A stretch of 64,000 nt of DNA from Mycolicibacterium iranicum (GTDB lineage: Bacteria; Actinomycetota; Actinomycetes; Mycobacteriales; Mycobacteriaceae). Below, piece by piece: positions 46,737 to 58,300 of this stretch. Below the pieces are notes generated by a model. The model did no database searches. It was not told the origin of the DNA and saw only the letters and a list, made by a program, of their open reading frames with translations. How positions within the stretch are numbered: position 1 is the first letter of the stretch; each line of letters starts with the position of its first letter. A program made the translations under genes and the position numbers. The stretch covers positions 33,789-97,788 of the forward strand of contig NZ_LWCS01000026.1 of NCBI RefSeq assembly GCF_001650495.1, given 5' to 3'.

Positions 46737-48152
46737 GTGGCCATCCGGAACCGCCCCGCGCACGAGTCCACCGCAACCGACGCGCCCGCGGGCGAAGCGC
46801 GACTCGACAACCGGCTTGCGTTGCTGGATCAAGCCTTTTACGCGGGACATCGCGCCGCGGGTCAGAAAGAGATCATGCAGGTCGTCTGGGGCTACGACCG
46901 CGAAATCGACCTCGACGCGATCACACGGTTTCACGGCAATCTCGCTCACGGACTCCTGGGGCGGCGGATCGAGCGTTCTCCTTTGCCCTTCGGCCGGTAT
47001 CGCTGGGTCAGCGATGGCGTGGCGTCGGAACTCGACATCGCCGCTGCTGCCCGTCCTCGCGCCGACTTCGGTGAATGGCTCGACGAGTGCGCGCGACAGC
47101 CGCTCGACCCGGAAACAGGGCCCGGATGGCGGCTGAGCGTCTGCTCGTTCGCCGACGGGTCGACCGCCGTGACCCTCGTGATGTCGCACTACGTCATCGA
47201 CGGCATCGGAGGAGTGGTTGCGGTCGTCATGGCGATCTTGGGCGACACCAGCGGCCAGGGGTATCCGCCGCCGCGCTCGCGGCCCCTGCTTCGGGCCGTG
47301 ATGGAGGACGCCGTCGGTGTCGTGCGGGATGCGCCCGGCGTGTTCGGCGCGATGCGCGCGGCGGTGGAGCCGTTCAAGCAGGCCCGGGTCCGTCGCCACG
47401 AGGGCGAGACCGTTTCGCCGCGTTCGGTGGCTGTCAAGGCAGTGTCCGCCGATGAGCCGGCTTTCGTGCCCAGTGTCTGGATCCGACTGAACATGGACGA
47501 GTGGGAAGCCCGCGCGGCCGCCCTCGGCGGGTCGGGCAGCACGCTGGCCACGGCGCTCACCGCGAAACTCGGTGAGCGCCTTGGACGACGGCGTCACGAG
47601 GACGGCGCCGTAAACATGCTGCTCGTCGTCAATGATCGCAAAGCCGATGACACCCGCGCTGTCGCAGTGTCTTTTGCGCGCTTCAGCATCGACCCGGCCA
47701 TCGTGACGACGGACCTCCGCGGTGCCCGCGCCTCCATCAAGCAGGCGCTGAAGACGCTACGTGACACACCGGATGCGTCGGTGGCACTCGCTCCCCTGAC
47801 ACCTTTCACCCCCAAGTGGGCATGGAAGGCGATGGTCGACTCGGGGCTCGACGACCCGGACCCGCCGGCGGTGTGCTCCAGCCTCGGCGAGGTCGGCCCC
47901 GTGGTGATCCGTCCTGACGGGAACCCCTGTGACTACGCCTACCTCAGAGGTGTCGACCAATTGCTCACCCAGCGGCGGCTCGAGCAGATGGGCGGCCAAC
48001 TTCAGCTCTTCTACGGGTGCGGAGTGGAAGCCAACAAAGTCGGCCTCCACATCCGCGCGTATCAACCGGGAGCGGTGGTGACCAGATACGAGCTGCACGA
48101 GCTGGCCGTGCGCGCGCTGGCCGAGTTCGGACTCACCGGCGTCATCGAATAG
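46737..48152 (+). CDS. Condensation/PapA-like acyltransferase
   Basis: A 471-residue protein of the CoA-dependent acyltransferase superfamily, which includes PapA proteins and wax-ester/DGAT enzymes. The catalytic motif is MSHYVIDGIGG (H-x3-D-G) near residue 155; a second conserved region is LGEVGPVVIRPDG near residue 380. GTG at 46737 follows CGGAGG 8 nt upstream. PapA proteins transfer polyketide or fatty acyl groups to mycobacterial glycolipids. Its place between the GT1 genes and the mmpL/Pfa region suggests it attaches an acyl chain, perhaps from the Pfa-like synthase, but that link is inferred. Confidence 0.84.
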   Translation: MAIRNRPAHESTATDAPAGEARLDNRLALLDQAFYAGHRAAGQKEIMQVVWGYDREIDLDAITRFHGNLAHGLLGRRIERSPLPFGRYRWVSDGVASELDIAAAARPRADFGEWLDECARQPLDPETGPGWRLSVCSFADGSTAVTLVMSHYVIDGIGGVVAVVMAILGDTSGQGYPPPRSRPLLRAVMEDAVGVVRDAPGVFGAMRAAVEPFKQARVRRHEGETVSPRSVAVKAVSADEPAFVPSVWIRLNMDEWEARAAALGGSGSTLATALTAKLGERLGRRRHEDGAVNMLLVVNDRKADDTRAVAVSFARFSIDPAIVTTDLRGARASIKQALKTLRDTPDASVALAPLTPFTPKWAWKAMVDSGLDDPDPPAVCSSLGEVGPVVIRPDGNPCDYAYLRGVDQLLTQRRLEQMGGQLQLFYGCGVEANKVGLHIRAYQPGAVVTRYELHELAVRALAEFGLTGVIE

Positions 48153-48929
48153 TCCGTTCCGACTGCGGTTCTCGCGCATTGTCCGTTCCGCGTGTGCGCC
48201 ATCTCTTGGACGGTCACGACCCAGGTGAGCGTGGCGTCTGACAGTACGAGCCCGCCCGGGACCGTCAGCAGGGCGAACATCGCCACCGGATCGTCCGGAG
48301 GTGTCGTTTCGTTGCTCGCAGTGCGGTCGGTTCGGCTGAAACATTCAGGGCTCCCGCTCTGCGATGGTCGCCGGCAGTGGTAGCGGATGAATGGGGTAGC
48401 GCAGGTGCCTCGGCAACATCTTTAAATGACGCTCATGTATATTTACGGAACTCGCGCATTCTGGCACGTTCAGACTCGCTCGCGGATCCCCGGCGGGAAA
48501 GCGTCAGACGTTGCCAACGGCAGAGTTCGGACGGTCTCTCATCGACTACGGCAACGCCCGTCGCTGCCCCCGCAAAGCCCAGGCGCGTGCCGCTGGGCGA
48601 TCGGTGTCCGCGGCGGTCTCAGCGGCAAAGATGCAGGTGATCGATTCCGCCAGAGCTGCGTGCGGCTGCGTCAGAGGGGGTGTGCGAGCTCGGTGCGGTC
48701 AGCGAACTCTTACGGGTGGTGCAAATCGTCTGAGGGTTTGCGAAAACTCGCCTCCTGTGAGTACCGCCATGATTTACTCTGGCGTCAGCGACTGTCGCTT
48801 CCTGACAGTTGTCGCTTGGAGTACGCCTGAAATCTCGCGGTGATCCGGGGGGGCCGTGGTCGATTGCGCGGTGCGCGCGTCCGACCGCCCGGCAGGCGTC
48901 ACACGTGGAAGCCCGTGGAAAGGTGGAAG
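48153..48929. other. 777-nt intergenic region upstream of mmpS4
   Basis: I found no convincing gene. Short open frames lie here on the plus strand, but they lack ribosome-binding sites and recognisable motifs. An AT-rich dip near 48420-48450 has a possible -10 (TATATT) and a degenerate copy of the inverted repeat (TGACGCTCATGTAT, 48427-48440, two mismatches). A further one-mismatch copy is TTACTCTGGCGTCA at 48774-48787. The stretch 48785-48820 carries a partial repeat of TGTCGCTT. This probably holds the long leader and promoter of mmpS4, possibly with a small RNA. Confidence 0.5.
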
Positions 48930-49517
48930 GTGGGTCCGGTGGTCGACGGCAGCTTGCCCGACGTAGAGCCAGCACCGTCCGATGTTGCCAACGCGAATCA
49001 CGTAGACGCTCCCCCGCCGCCACCTTCGCAAGCTGTCCCGGCCGCGGCGCCTCGTCAGCGCCGTCGCCGGCCAGGATCCTCGATGCTGAGACTGCTGAAG
49101 AAGCTCTGGATCCCGCTGGTGATCTTGATCGTCCTGGGTGCCGGCGGATTCACCGTGTCGCGACTGCACGGGATCTTCGGCTCGGACAATTCGATCCCCT
49201 ACGGCGACACGGCCAACGACGAGGGCCCGCCCGTCAACCCGAAGTACTTGAAGTACGAAGTCTTCGGTCCGCCCGGGACGGTCGCCCAGATCAGCTTTTT
49301 CAACGAGAACGGCGACCCGCAGTTTCTTGAGGCGGTACCGCTGCCTTGGTCGCTGGAGTTTCCCATCACCGGGGCGGCGGGCATCGGAAGCATTGCGGCG
49401 CAGGGCGACAGCGACAGTCTCGGATGCCGCATCCTGGTCGACGGCGTCGTCAAGGACGAGAAGCTCGCCGAACACGAGGCCAGCACGTTCACGTCCTGCA
49501 TGTTGAAGGCCGCATGA
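48930..49517 (+). CDS. mmpS4: MmpS-family membrane accessory protein (MmpS4-like)
   Basis: Accessory subunit of MmpL lipid exporters. From GTG at 48930 (AAAGG about 6 nt upstream) the protein has about 195 residues: a Pro/Ala-rich cytoplasmic N-terminus, one membrane helix ([18 protein letters not shown], near residue 60-77), and a periplasmic domain with [30 protein letters not shown] and [17 protein letters not shown] at 49083 ([13 protein letters not shown]) gives the usual 140-residue family length and is a strong alternative. The stop overlaps mmpL4a by 4 nt. Confidence 0.88.
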   Translation: MGPVVDGSLPDVEPAPSDVANANHVDAPPPPPSQAVPAAAPRQRRRRPGSSMLRLLKKLWIPLVILIVLGAGGFTVSRLHGIFGSDNSIPYGDTANDEGPPVNPKYLKYEVFGPPGTVAQISFFNENGDPQFLEAVPLPWSLEFPITGAAGIGSIAAQGDSDSLGCRILVDGVVKDEKLAEHEASTFTSCMLKAA

Positions 49518-52417
49518 GCAACCATCAACTGGTCAACGCGCGGCCATTAGTGGCGAGGACGATCCATCGGTTCTCGCTGCTGGTGATCCTCGCGTGGCTG
49601 GCCATCATCGTCGCCCTCAGTGTTCTCGTCCCGTCGCTGGAGGAGGTCGAACAGAAGCATTCGGTGAACCTGAACCCCCTGGACGCGCCCTCGCTGAAAG
49701 CGTCCGAGCGCATGGCGGATGCGTTCCAGTCACCGGAAACCGGGGGCTCGGTGATGATCGTGCTCGAGGGGCAGGAGCCTCTGGGTGAACCGGCCCACCA
49801 GTACTACGACGAGCTGATCCAGAAGCTGCGCGACGACCCGGAGCACGTCGAGCACATCCAGGATTTCTGGGGTGACCCCCTGACCAGAGGCGCTGCGCAG
49901 AGCGCCGACGGCAAAGCTGCCTACGTTCAGGTGGGCATCGTCGGCAACCTCCAGGCGGGTCTGGCTCGCAGCCCCGACCAGGCCACGGCCAATGCCTCCG
50001 TCGAGGCGGTACGCGGGATCATCGAAGGCATTCCGGCACCGCCCGGGGTCAAGGCCTACGTCACCGGCCCGTCAGCACTGGCCGCGGACGTCGGAAAGAG
50101 CGGCAACGAGACCGTCATCCTCGTCACCCTGGTGAGCGTCGTGGTGATCCTGGTGATGCTCCTTTTCGTCTACCGATCGCCCGTGACCGTGATCCTTCTG
50201 CTGCTGGTGGTCGGCATCCAGCTGCAGGCAGCGCGCGGCGTCGTCGCGCTTCTGGGCAACTACAACCTGCTCGGCCTGACGACCTTTGGCGTCAATCTGC
50301 TTGTGGCCCTGTGTATCGCGGCAGGAACCGACTACGGCATCTTTTTCATTGGCCGCTATCAGGAAGCCCGTCAAGCCGGCGAGGACAGGGTGTCGGCCTT
50401 TTTCACGACCTACCGTGGGGTCGCGAAAGTGGTTCTGGCGTCCGGACTTACGATCGCCGGAGCTCTCTACTGCCTGAGCTTCACGCGATTGCCATTCTTC
50501 AATGCCCTGGCTCTGCCCACCGCCGTCGGCATCCTGGTCGCCGTCGCGGTCGCGCTCACGCTCTACCCCGCCGTTCTTGCGTTCGGTGGACGTTTCGGTT
50601 TGTTCGACCCCAAGCGGAGCCTGCAGGTTCGGGGATGGCGGAGAATGGGCACCGCGATCGTTCGCTGGCCGGCCCCCATTCTCGTCGCCACCCTTGCGGT
50701 CACCCTGCTCGGGCTGCTGGCGCTGCCGGGATTCAAACCAAGCTACAACGACCAGGACTATCTACCGCAGGGTATTCCGGCCATGGAGGGAATGGCAGCT
50801 GCGGGGCGGCATTTTCCCGAGTCGGCCATGATGGCGCCCGAGATCCTGATGGTCGAGACCGATCGCGATCTGCGGAATCCATCGGACTTTCTGATCCTCA
50901 ACAAGCTGACCAAAGCCGTACTGGCAGTGCCCGGAATCTCCAACGTGCAGTCCGTCACTCGGCCAGAGGGCACGCCCCTTCGTGGCACGACGATCCCGTA
51001 CATGCTCAGCATGCAGCAGGCGGGCCAGCAGCAGTTCATGGTGTTCCAGAAGACGCGCATGGCAGATCTGCTCCAACAGGCCAATATGTTGACCGAGATG
51101 ATCGGCATCATGCAGCACATGTACGGCCTGATGCAGCAGATGGTGGCCACCACGCACGACATGGTCGCCACCACGCACGAAATGCAGGAAACCACAGCCG
51201 AATTGCGTGACAATGTGGCCAACTTCGAGGATTTCTTCCGGCCCATCCGCAATTACCTGTACTGGGAACCGCACTGCTACAACATCCCGCTGTGCTGGTC
51301 GGTCAGAAGTATTTTCGACGTCCTCGACGGCGTGGACCTTCTGACCGAGAAGCTCGACAGACTGGTTCTCAATCTCGATCAACTCGACGTGCTGATGCCG
51401 CAGATCATCGCCCAGTTCCCCGAGATGATCGCGATCATGCAGAGCATGCGAACCATGATGCTGACGATGCACAGCACCATGGAGGGCGTCTTCGGTCAGA
51501 TGGACGGGGCCAACGAGAATCCCACCGCCATGGGCAAGGCGTTCGACTCAGCGCAGAACGACGACTCTTTTTTCATACCGCCGGAAGTGTTCGAGAACGA
51601 AGACTTCAAGCGCGTGATGGACATCTTCATCTCGCCGGACGGCAAGTCGACTCGTCTGCTCATCCTCCAGAAGGGGGATCCGGCGTCGACAGAGGGTATT
51701 TCGCGTATCGACGCAATCAAGACCGCCGCCGAGGAATCGCTCAAGGGCACGCCGCTGGAAGGATCGCAGATCTACCTCACGGGCACCGCGGCGATCACCA
51801 AGGACATGGTCACAGGCTCTGAGTACGACTTGATGATTGCCGTCGTCGCGGCCATCTGCCTCATTTTCATCGTCATGCTGATCATGACGAAAAGCCTTGT
51901 TGCCGCGCTTGTCATCGTCGGCACGGTCCTCGCCTCCCTGGGGGCCGCCTTCGGAGTGTCGGTCTTCGTCTGGCAGTACGTTGTCGGAGTCCAAATTCAT
52001 TGGGCGGTCTTGGTCATGACGGTGATAACCCTGCTGGCCGTGGGATCGGACTACAACCTGCTGCTGGTCGCTCGCATCAAGGATGAACTGCCCGCCGGAA
52101 TCAACACCGCGATCATTCGTGCCATGGGCGGCACGGGCAAGGTCGTGACGACTGCCGGTCTGGTGTTCGCCGCCACGATGGGATCCATGGTGGTGAGCGA
52201 CCTGGTCAGCATCGGTCAGATGGGCACGACGATCGGCCTGGGTCTGCTGTTCGACACGCTGATCGTGCGTGCCTTCATGACACCGTCAATCGCCGCGCTG
52301 CTGGGACGTTGGTTCTGGTGGCCGCAGAAGGTGCGACCGCGCCCCGCCAGTGCACTTCTCCGGCCCACGGGACCCCGTCCGCTGGTTCGTGCCTTATTGC
52401 AGAACCCGCAGCAGTAG
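49514..52417 (+). CDS. mmpL4a: MmpL-family RND transporter (MmpL4a-like)
   Basis: A 967-residue RND transporter, one of the tandem pair needed for GPL export in known loci. ATG at 49514 ([20 protein letters not shown]) overlaps mmpS4 by 4 nt. The first membrane helix is at about 20-40. The Asp-Tyr proton-relay pairs are present in TM4 ([17 protein letters not shown]273-Y274) and TM10 ([16 protein letters not shown]846-Y847). The second periplasmic loop is Met/Gln-rich ([17 protein letters not shown]) with a likely helical hairpin. The stop overlaps the mmpL4b GTG by one base. Confidence 0.95.
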   Translation: MSNHQLVNARPLVARTIHRFSLLVILAWLAIIVALSVLVPSLEEVEQKHSVNLNPLDAPSLKASERMADAFQSPETGGSVMIVLEGQEPLGEPAHQYYDELIQKLRDDPEHVEHIQDFWGDPLTRGAAQSADGKAAYVQVGIVGNLQAGLARSPDQATANASVEAVRGIIEGIPAPPGVKAYVTGPSALAADVGKSGNETVILVTLVSVVVILVMLLFVYRSPVTVILLLLVVGIQLQAARGVVALLGNYNLLGLTTFGVNLLVALCIAAGTDYGIFFIGRYQEARQAGEDRVSAFFTTYRGVAKVVLASGLTIAGALYCLSFTRLPFFNALALPTAVGILVAVAVALTLYPAVLAFGGRFGLFDPKRSLQVRGWRRMGTAIVRWPAPILVATLAVTLLGLLALPGFKPSYNDQDYLPQGIPAMEGMAAAGRHFPESAMMAPEILMVETDRDLRNPSDFLILNKLTKAVLAVPGISNVQSVTRPEGTPLRGTTIPYMLSMQQAGQQQFMVFQKTRMADLLQQANMLTEMIGIMQHMYGLMQQMVATTHDMVATTHEMQETTAELRDNVANFEDFFRPIRNYLYWEPHCYNIPLCWSVRSIFDVLDGVDLLTEKLDRLVLNLDQLDVLMPQIIAQFPEMIAIMQSMRTMMLTMHSTMEGVFGQMDGANENPTAMGKAFDSAQNDDSFFIPPEVFENEDFKRVMDIFISPDGKSTRLLILQKGDPASTEGISRIDAIKTAAEESLKGTPLEGSQIYLTGTAAITKDMVTGSEYDLMIAVVAAICLIFIVMLIMTKSLVAALVIVGTVLASLGAAFGVSVFVWQYVVGVQIHWAVLVMTVITLLAVGSDYNLLLVARIKDELPAGINTAIIRAMGGTGKVVTTAGLVFAATMGSMVVSDLVSIGQMGTTIGLGLLFDTLIVRAFMTPSIAALLGRWFWWPQKVRPRPASALLRPTGPRPLVRALLQNPQQ

Positions 52418-55335
52418 TGGCCAACCATCAGCTGCGCAAGCCCAGGCCGCTGATCGCGCGCTCGATCCGCGCCCTGGCGCCGATCATCATCCTGGGCTGG
52501 GCCGCCCTCACCCTTTTGGTCACCTTCGCCGTGCCGTCGCTGGAGCAGGTCGGTCGGGAACAGTCCGTGCCGATGAGCCCCAAAGACGCCCCGTCGGTAC
52601 AGGCGATGGCGCGCATGGGTCAGATCTTCGGAGAATCGAATTCGGACAGCACGGCGATGATCGTGCTGGAAGGACAGGAGCCCCTCGGGGAGGAGTCCCA
52701 AGACTATTACCGCGAGCTGATCGGCGAACTCAGAAGCGATCCAGAGCATGTCGAGCACGTCCAGGATCTGTGGAGCGACCGGCTCACGGCAGCGGGCGCC
52801 CAAAGCCCGGACGGCAAGGCCGTCTATGTCCAGCTCAACCTCGTCGGGGACCAAGGCTCGTCCGAGGGGCTCAAGTCGGTCGAGGCGGTTCGCGGCATCG
52901 TCGACCGGACGCCGCCGCCCCCGGGTGTCGACGTCTATGTCACCGGAGCCGCACCACTTCTCGCGGATATGCAGCACAGCGGTGAGAGTTCGATCCTGAA
53001 AATGACGCTGATCGGCGCCGTCATCATCTTCGTGGTGCTGATGATCGTGTATCGATCCGTCATCACCGTGGTCCTGCTTCTTGTCACCGTCGGAATCGAG
53101 CTGTTTGCCGCCCGCGGGATTGTCGCCTTCCTGGGCCACAACGATGTCTTCCTGCTCTCCACGTTCGCCATCAACATGCTGGTGGCGCTGGCGATGGCGG
53201 CCGGAACCGACTACGGCATCTTCTTCTTCGGGCGTTACCAGGAGGCGCGTCAGGCCGGCGAGAGCCGAGAGGCCGCGTTTTACACGACCTATCGCAGTGT
53301 CGCGCCGGTGGTGCTGGGCTCGGGTCTGACGATCGCCGGAGCTCTGATGTGCTTGAGCTTCACCCGCATGTCGATCTTCCAGACAGTGGGAATTCCCTGT
53401 GCCGTAGGCATGCTCGTCGCGGTGATCGTCGCACTGACCCTGGTTCCCGCGATGTTGGCGACGGGAGGTCGCTTCGGACTGTTCGATCCGACCCGCATGA
53501 TCGGCGTGCGTCGCTGGCGCCGGGTCGGCACGGCGATCGTCCGCTGGCCGGGACCCATTTTCATTGCGACGCTGGCGATCACGCTCGTAGGTCTCATCGC
53601 ACTGCCGGGCTACCAGACGAGCTACGACGACCGGCGCTACATCCCCGACGACGTTCCCGCAAATCAGGGCTACGCCGCCGCCGACCGACACTTCTCCCAA
53701 GCGCGCATGATGCCCGACATCCTGATCATCGAGTCGAATCACGATATGCGCAATCCCGCGGACTTCATCGTCCTGCACAAACTGGCGAAAGCCATCTTCG
53801 CGGTTCCCGGCGTCTCACGGGTCCAGAGCATCACCCGCCCGGAGGGCACGCCGATCGAGCGGACGTCCATACCGTTCTTGATCAGCATGCAGAACGCCGG
53901 ACAGCAACAAATGATGAAGCACATGCAGGATCGCGTAGACGACATGGCGACTCAAGCCGACATGCTGACCCGGCAGATCGAACTGACGAAGCGCATGTAC
54001 ACGATCCAGGCCAAGCTCACCGAGGTAACCCTCGACTCGGTCGCGATCACCAAAGAGGTGACGGTCGTGATGGACGACATGCGGGACAATGTCGCCGATT
54101 TCGACGACTTCTTCCGGCCGATCCGCAATTACCTGTATTGGGAGCCGCACTGCTACAACATCCCGATCTGTTTCGCGATTCGAAACATCTTCGACGCGCT
54201 GGACGGGATCGATCAGCTCGCCGAGAAGGTCCACAAGCTCAACGGAAATCTTGACGACCTGGCCGCGGTGCTGCCGCAGTTGCTCGCACAGTTACCACGC
54301 ACGATCTCCATCATGGAGTCGATGCGCGACATGATGCTGACCATGCACGCCACCATGGAGGGCACGTTCGGCATCATGGACGAAACGTCGGCCGACGCGA
54401 CGGCGATGGGCCAGGCATTCGACGCGGCCAAGAACGACGACTCCTTCTACCTACCGCCGGAAGTCTTCCAGAACCCGGACTTTCAGCGGGCGATGAGCTC
54501 CTTCCTGTCACCCGACGGCAAGGCGGCCCGATTCATCATCTCCCACAAGGGAGACCCTGGATCGGCCGAGGGCATCGACAGCATCGATCAGATCAGGGCT
54601 GCGGCCGAGGAGTCGCTGAAGAACACCCCACTGCGCGGCGCCGAGATCTATCTGGCAGGAACAGCGTCGACGTTCAAGGACTTCGAGGAAGGCTCCACCT
54701 ACGATCTGCTGATCGCTGCAGTCAGTGCGCTTTGCCTCATCTTCCTGATCATGCTGCTCATCACGCGCGGTTTCATCGCCTCGCTGGTGATCGTGGGAAC
54801 GGTGGCACTGTCGCTGGGTGCATCGTTCGGGCTGTCGGTGCTCATCTGGCAGTACATCTTCGGTATCAAGCTGCATTGGATGGTGCTGCCGATGGCGGTC
54901 ATCGTCCTGCTGGGCGTGGGATCCGACTACAACTTGCTGCTGGTGTCCCGCATGAAGGAAGAAATCGGCGCAGGGATCAACACGGGCATCATTCGGGCCA
55001 TGGGAGGCACCGGCAAGGTGGTGACCAATGCCGGACTGGTCTTCGCCTTCACCATGGCGGCAATGATTTTCAGCGATCTCGCAGTGATCGGCCAGGTCGG
55101 CACCACGATCGGTATCGGCCTGCTGTTCGACACGTTGGTGGTGCGCGCGTTCCTGACGCCGTCCATCGCCGCGCTGCTCGGTCGCTGGTTCTGGTGGCCG
55201 CTCATCGTGCGGCCCCGTCCTGCCAGGCAGACTCAGCGGCCCGCAGCGTCGTTCGGGAACGATCCTCGCGAACATGAGAAGATCGAGGACCCTGACGACG
55301 CAGTGACGGTGCCGTTCCAGCGGCCCCCGGTCTGA
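52417..55335 (+). CDS. mmpL4b: MmpL-family RND transporter (MmpL4b-like)
   Basis: A 972-residue RND transporter paralogous to mmpL4a. GTG at 52417 ([20 protein letters not shown]) shares a base with the upstream stop, so the two are translationally coupled. Asp-Tyr pairs are D265-Y266 ([16 protein letters not shown]) and D837-Y838 ([15 protein letters not shown]). The long periplasmic loop includes [15 protein letters not shown], also found in mmpL4a. In GPL species both MmpL4a and MmpL4b are needed; the same is likely here. It ends 9 nt before the converging Pfa-like gene. Confidence 0.95.
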   Translation: MANHQLRKPRPLIARSIRALAPIIILGWAALTLLVTFAVPSLEQVGREQSVPMSPKDAPSVQAMARMGQIFGESNSDSTAMIVLEGQEPLGEESQDYYRELIGELRSDPEHVEHVQDLWSDRLTAAGAQSPDGKAVYVQLNLVGDQGSSEGLKSVEAVRGIVDRTPPPPGVDVYVTGAAPLLADMQHSGESSILKMTLIGAVIIFVVLMIVYRSVITVVLLLVTVGIELFAARGIVAFLGHNDVFLLSTFAINMLVALAMAAGTDYGIFFFGRYQEARQAGESREAAFYTTYRSVAPVVLGSGLTIAGALMCLSFTRMSIFQTVGIPCAVGMLVAVIVALTLVPAMLATGGRFGLFDPTRMIGVRRWRRVGTAIVRWPGPIFIATLAITLVGLIALPGYQTSYDDRRYIPDDVPANQGYAAADRHFSQARMMPDILIIESNHDMRNPADFIVLHKLAKAIFAVPGVSRVQSITRPEGTPIERTSIPFLISMQNAGQQQMMKHMQDRVDDMATQADMLTRQIELTKRMYTIQAKLTEVTLDSVAITKEVTVVMDDMRDNVADFDDFFRPIRNYLYWEPHCYNIPICFAIRNIFDALDGIDQLAEKVHKLNGNLDDLAAVLPQLLAQLPRTISIMESMRDMMLTMHATMEGTFGIMDETSADATAMGQAFDAAKNDDSFYLPPEVFQNPDFQRAMSSFLSPDGKAARFIISHKGDPGSAEGIDSIDQIRAAAEESLKNTPLRGAEIYLAGTASTFKDFEEGSTYDLLIAAVSALCLIFLIMLLITRGFIASLVIVGTVALSLGASFGLSVLIWQYIFGIKLHWMVLPMAVIVLLGVGSDYNLLLVSRMKEEIGAGINTGIIRAMGGTGKVVTNAGLVFAFTMAAMIFSDLAVIGQVGTTIGIGLLFDTLVVRAFLTPSIAALLGRWFWWPLIVRPRPARQTQRPAASFGNDPREHEKIEDPDDAVTVPFQRPPV

Positions 55336-55344
55336 TCAAGGCTC

Positions 55345-58300
55345 TCAGACCACCCGGACGCCCATCGCGGTCGTGGAGTAGATGCAGAGGTCGTCGACCC
55401 AGAACTGTCCGTCGAACACGACCAGGACACCGTCCTCATCCTTTGTGACGGCGACGATCTCGATCTCCGAGCGCGTTCTGCCATTGGTCGGTATCACCTG
55501 ACCGCGGAACTTCCAGCTGAAGCTCTGCCCGACAGCGACGGGCTCGAACGCCGACCGACCTTCGGCCAATCCCGCGAGCCGCACCGCAGCGCGGGCGGCC
55601 TGCTGCATCGCCTCCAATCCCAGCGAACCGGGTTGCACCGGATCCTGGAAGAAGTGCGCCTTGAAGAACCACGCCTCGGGGCGTACGTCGTACTCGGCGA
55701 CGAGGCGCCCGAGCCCGTGGGCTCCCCCGCCGGGCCAGAAGTTGACCCGGTCGATCACCTGCAGCCGGCCTTGGGTGAGCCACGGCGCGCCCGTCAGGTC
55801 GTCGGCCCGGTATGGCCGCGACACCGGGGCCGGCTCTGAAAGTGCCTCCAACGCTCCCGGTTCGACCCGCAGACCGACCTGGTTCTTGAGCGCTTCGGGA
55901 CTGAAGAAACCGAACGCCGTCTTCATCGTCATGACGACATCGTCGCCCTGGGTGCAGATGACGTCGAAGAACACAATGGTCGATCCGCCACCCTCGGCGA
56001 ACCTCTCCAGCCGCGACGTGACCCGCAGCGTGCCGACGGTGGCCGGCTTGTGCAGCAACACTTCTCCCCCGTCGAGGTTGCGGAACACGACGTCATCGGG
56101 CCGGTTGGCGGCGAAGCCGTTGTAGGAGGAAAGCCACCCGCACGGTTGCAGGAGGATCTCGATGAGGACCGACATCGGGACCGCGTCGGAGTGAGCATCC
56201 CCGAAATACCAGGCGTCGGCCGGCACGTCGTACTCGGCGACGACGACACTGTCTTTGGTCGGCACCCCCGGCGGACTGTCGACGCGCAGGATGCGCGACA
56301 TGAAGTGGTACGGCTCATCAGGAAGGCGCGGTGCCCGACGAGTGCCGTCGAACGGCGCGTACAGGGCCCCGAAAGCATCCGAGGGCATCCCGCGACCGCA
56401 GGCCAGGAGCGCCCCCTGATCGCCGCGAACATCCTCGGTGCCCTCCAGGACACGCACGGGTCCAGGCGCTCCCGGCGGCATCGGCCAGTCCGGCACCAGT
56501 CGCATACCGAACCGGCGGCAATGGAACACCTTGAACCCGTCGCTGCTGCACAGCAGCGCCGCGATGATCGTCGGTGTCGGACCGTCGACGATCTCCTCCA
56601 CGAACACCTCGTAGTCGAGGACATGATCCCGATCCGGGATGACCTGGCCTCGGCACACGAAACGTGCCATCTCGTCGGGTACCGGTTCGAAGCGCCAGCC
56701 GTCGCGGTCGATGGTGAAGCCGTAGGCAGCCATCGCGAACGACAACGCCTGGGTCGCCGCGTCGGCCATCAGTGTGCCCGGCATGCAGGGGTCGTTCTTG
56801 AAGTGCCCGTGGTAGAACCACGCATCTGTCGGCACCACCGCGCGGGCGCGCAGATATCCGCGGCGCCAGGGGCCACCCGCGGGATCGAAATCGGCGATTT
56901 CGTCGAACAGTCGCAGTCGGCCGCCCGGAAGTGTGGGGGTGCGTGAGTGGGCGGCGGCCATCTCGAAGCCGGAGCCGAAGCAGGAGAACGCGTTTCCCGC
57001 GACAAAGGCGTCCAGATCCGCCGAGTCGAAGGAGCGCTTCTGCGTGACGCACGGCGGCTCGTCGCGCCGCGCACCTTCGCGCGGGACGTCGTCGGCGGCA
57101 TCCCACAGGACGCCGTCGGAATTTGCGAGCTCCTCGTCGGAGAAGAAGCCGGCCTGCCCGTTGCGTACCGAGATCGCGAGGCGATCACCGATGTAGCAGT
57201 CATAGTGGAAGAAGAACAACCGGGTGTCACCGGTTTTCGCGTGTCCGTCGATGTGGATCTCGTAGTGCAGCGTCTCGCCGGCTCGTGGCAATCCACCCAT
57301 GAACGTCAGATCGCATCCGAGCAGTCGGTAGACGCGTTGGCCGCGGTTGGTGAAGTCGGCACCCAGCCACGAGGCGAGAAGCAGGTCGGCCTGGCCGGAT
57401 TCGATCACGACGCCGGGCGACATCCGGCCGTTGTGCATGTACCAGGCGTCGGGGTCGACATCGGTCTCGGTGACAATGGTGCCGGTGCCCATCGTGGCGG
57501 GTTCGCCGTCGATGCTCATCACGCGGTCGGCCAGCAGCAGCGGTGGTTCCGGCATTCGCACCAGTCGCTCGTACTGGTCGAGCTCGGCGAAGACCGGACC
57601 CAGAACCTCCGAAATCCGGCCTCCTGCCAGGGTTTCGAGCTGAGACCGGTTCCAGAGGGGCTCACGGGTCGTGGTCTGCGGAGGTGCTGTCGACGGTGCC
57701 GGATCGGCCTTCTGCGGTGTCGACGGGGTGGCCGGTGGGGCCGTAGTCGCCACAACCGGCTGGGGCTGCAGTCGCTCCGTGGCGGGCGCGACGTCCACGG
57801 TCGCGCTCGGTACGGCCACCGATGCCGATCCCCGACCGCCTGCTGCCAGCCGGAAGAGCTCGGCCCGCGACTGCAGGAACGACGCGTGCGCCTGCGCCTG
57901 ACGATCGACGAACACGGTATGCGTCTCACCGACTGCCGCGATGAGGCTCAGCGCCGCGGCCGTTCTGTCGCTCACCGCTGCAGCGGTGGCGTCTGCGGCG
58001 ATTGCCGGCTCGGCGATCCCGATGGGTGCCGCTGCGGCCCGCGTGACAACGCTCTCGGCAAGCGCCAACGGCGCGGGATGAGGCGGCGCCGGCGGCATGT
58101 GCTGAAAACCTTCGTGTTCGGCTTCTGGCATCGGAGTGCTCCCATTCCCGGACGCCCCGCCAATCGACACGACGGCGGGCACCGACACGATCGGTGGCCG
58201 GTGCGCCGCCAACGTCAGCGTGCGCGCGCCGGTCGGCGGCGGGGCCACCTGATCGCGCAGCAGCTGCATGCGCGCATCGAAGGCGTCTGTGCGGACCGCA

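Noticed and set aside
48377..48843. Small plus-strand open frames between the PapA-like gene and mmpS4
   Set aside because: No ribosome-binding site, composition unlike neighbours and no recognisable motif; GC-rich DNA gives many such frames.
49346..49513. MmpL4a extended by about 56 residues
   Set aside because: It overlaps mmpS4 in another frame; ATG at 49514 gives the usual MmpL N-terminus and a 4-nt coupled overlap.
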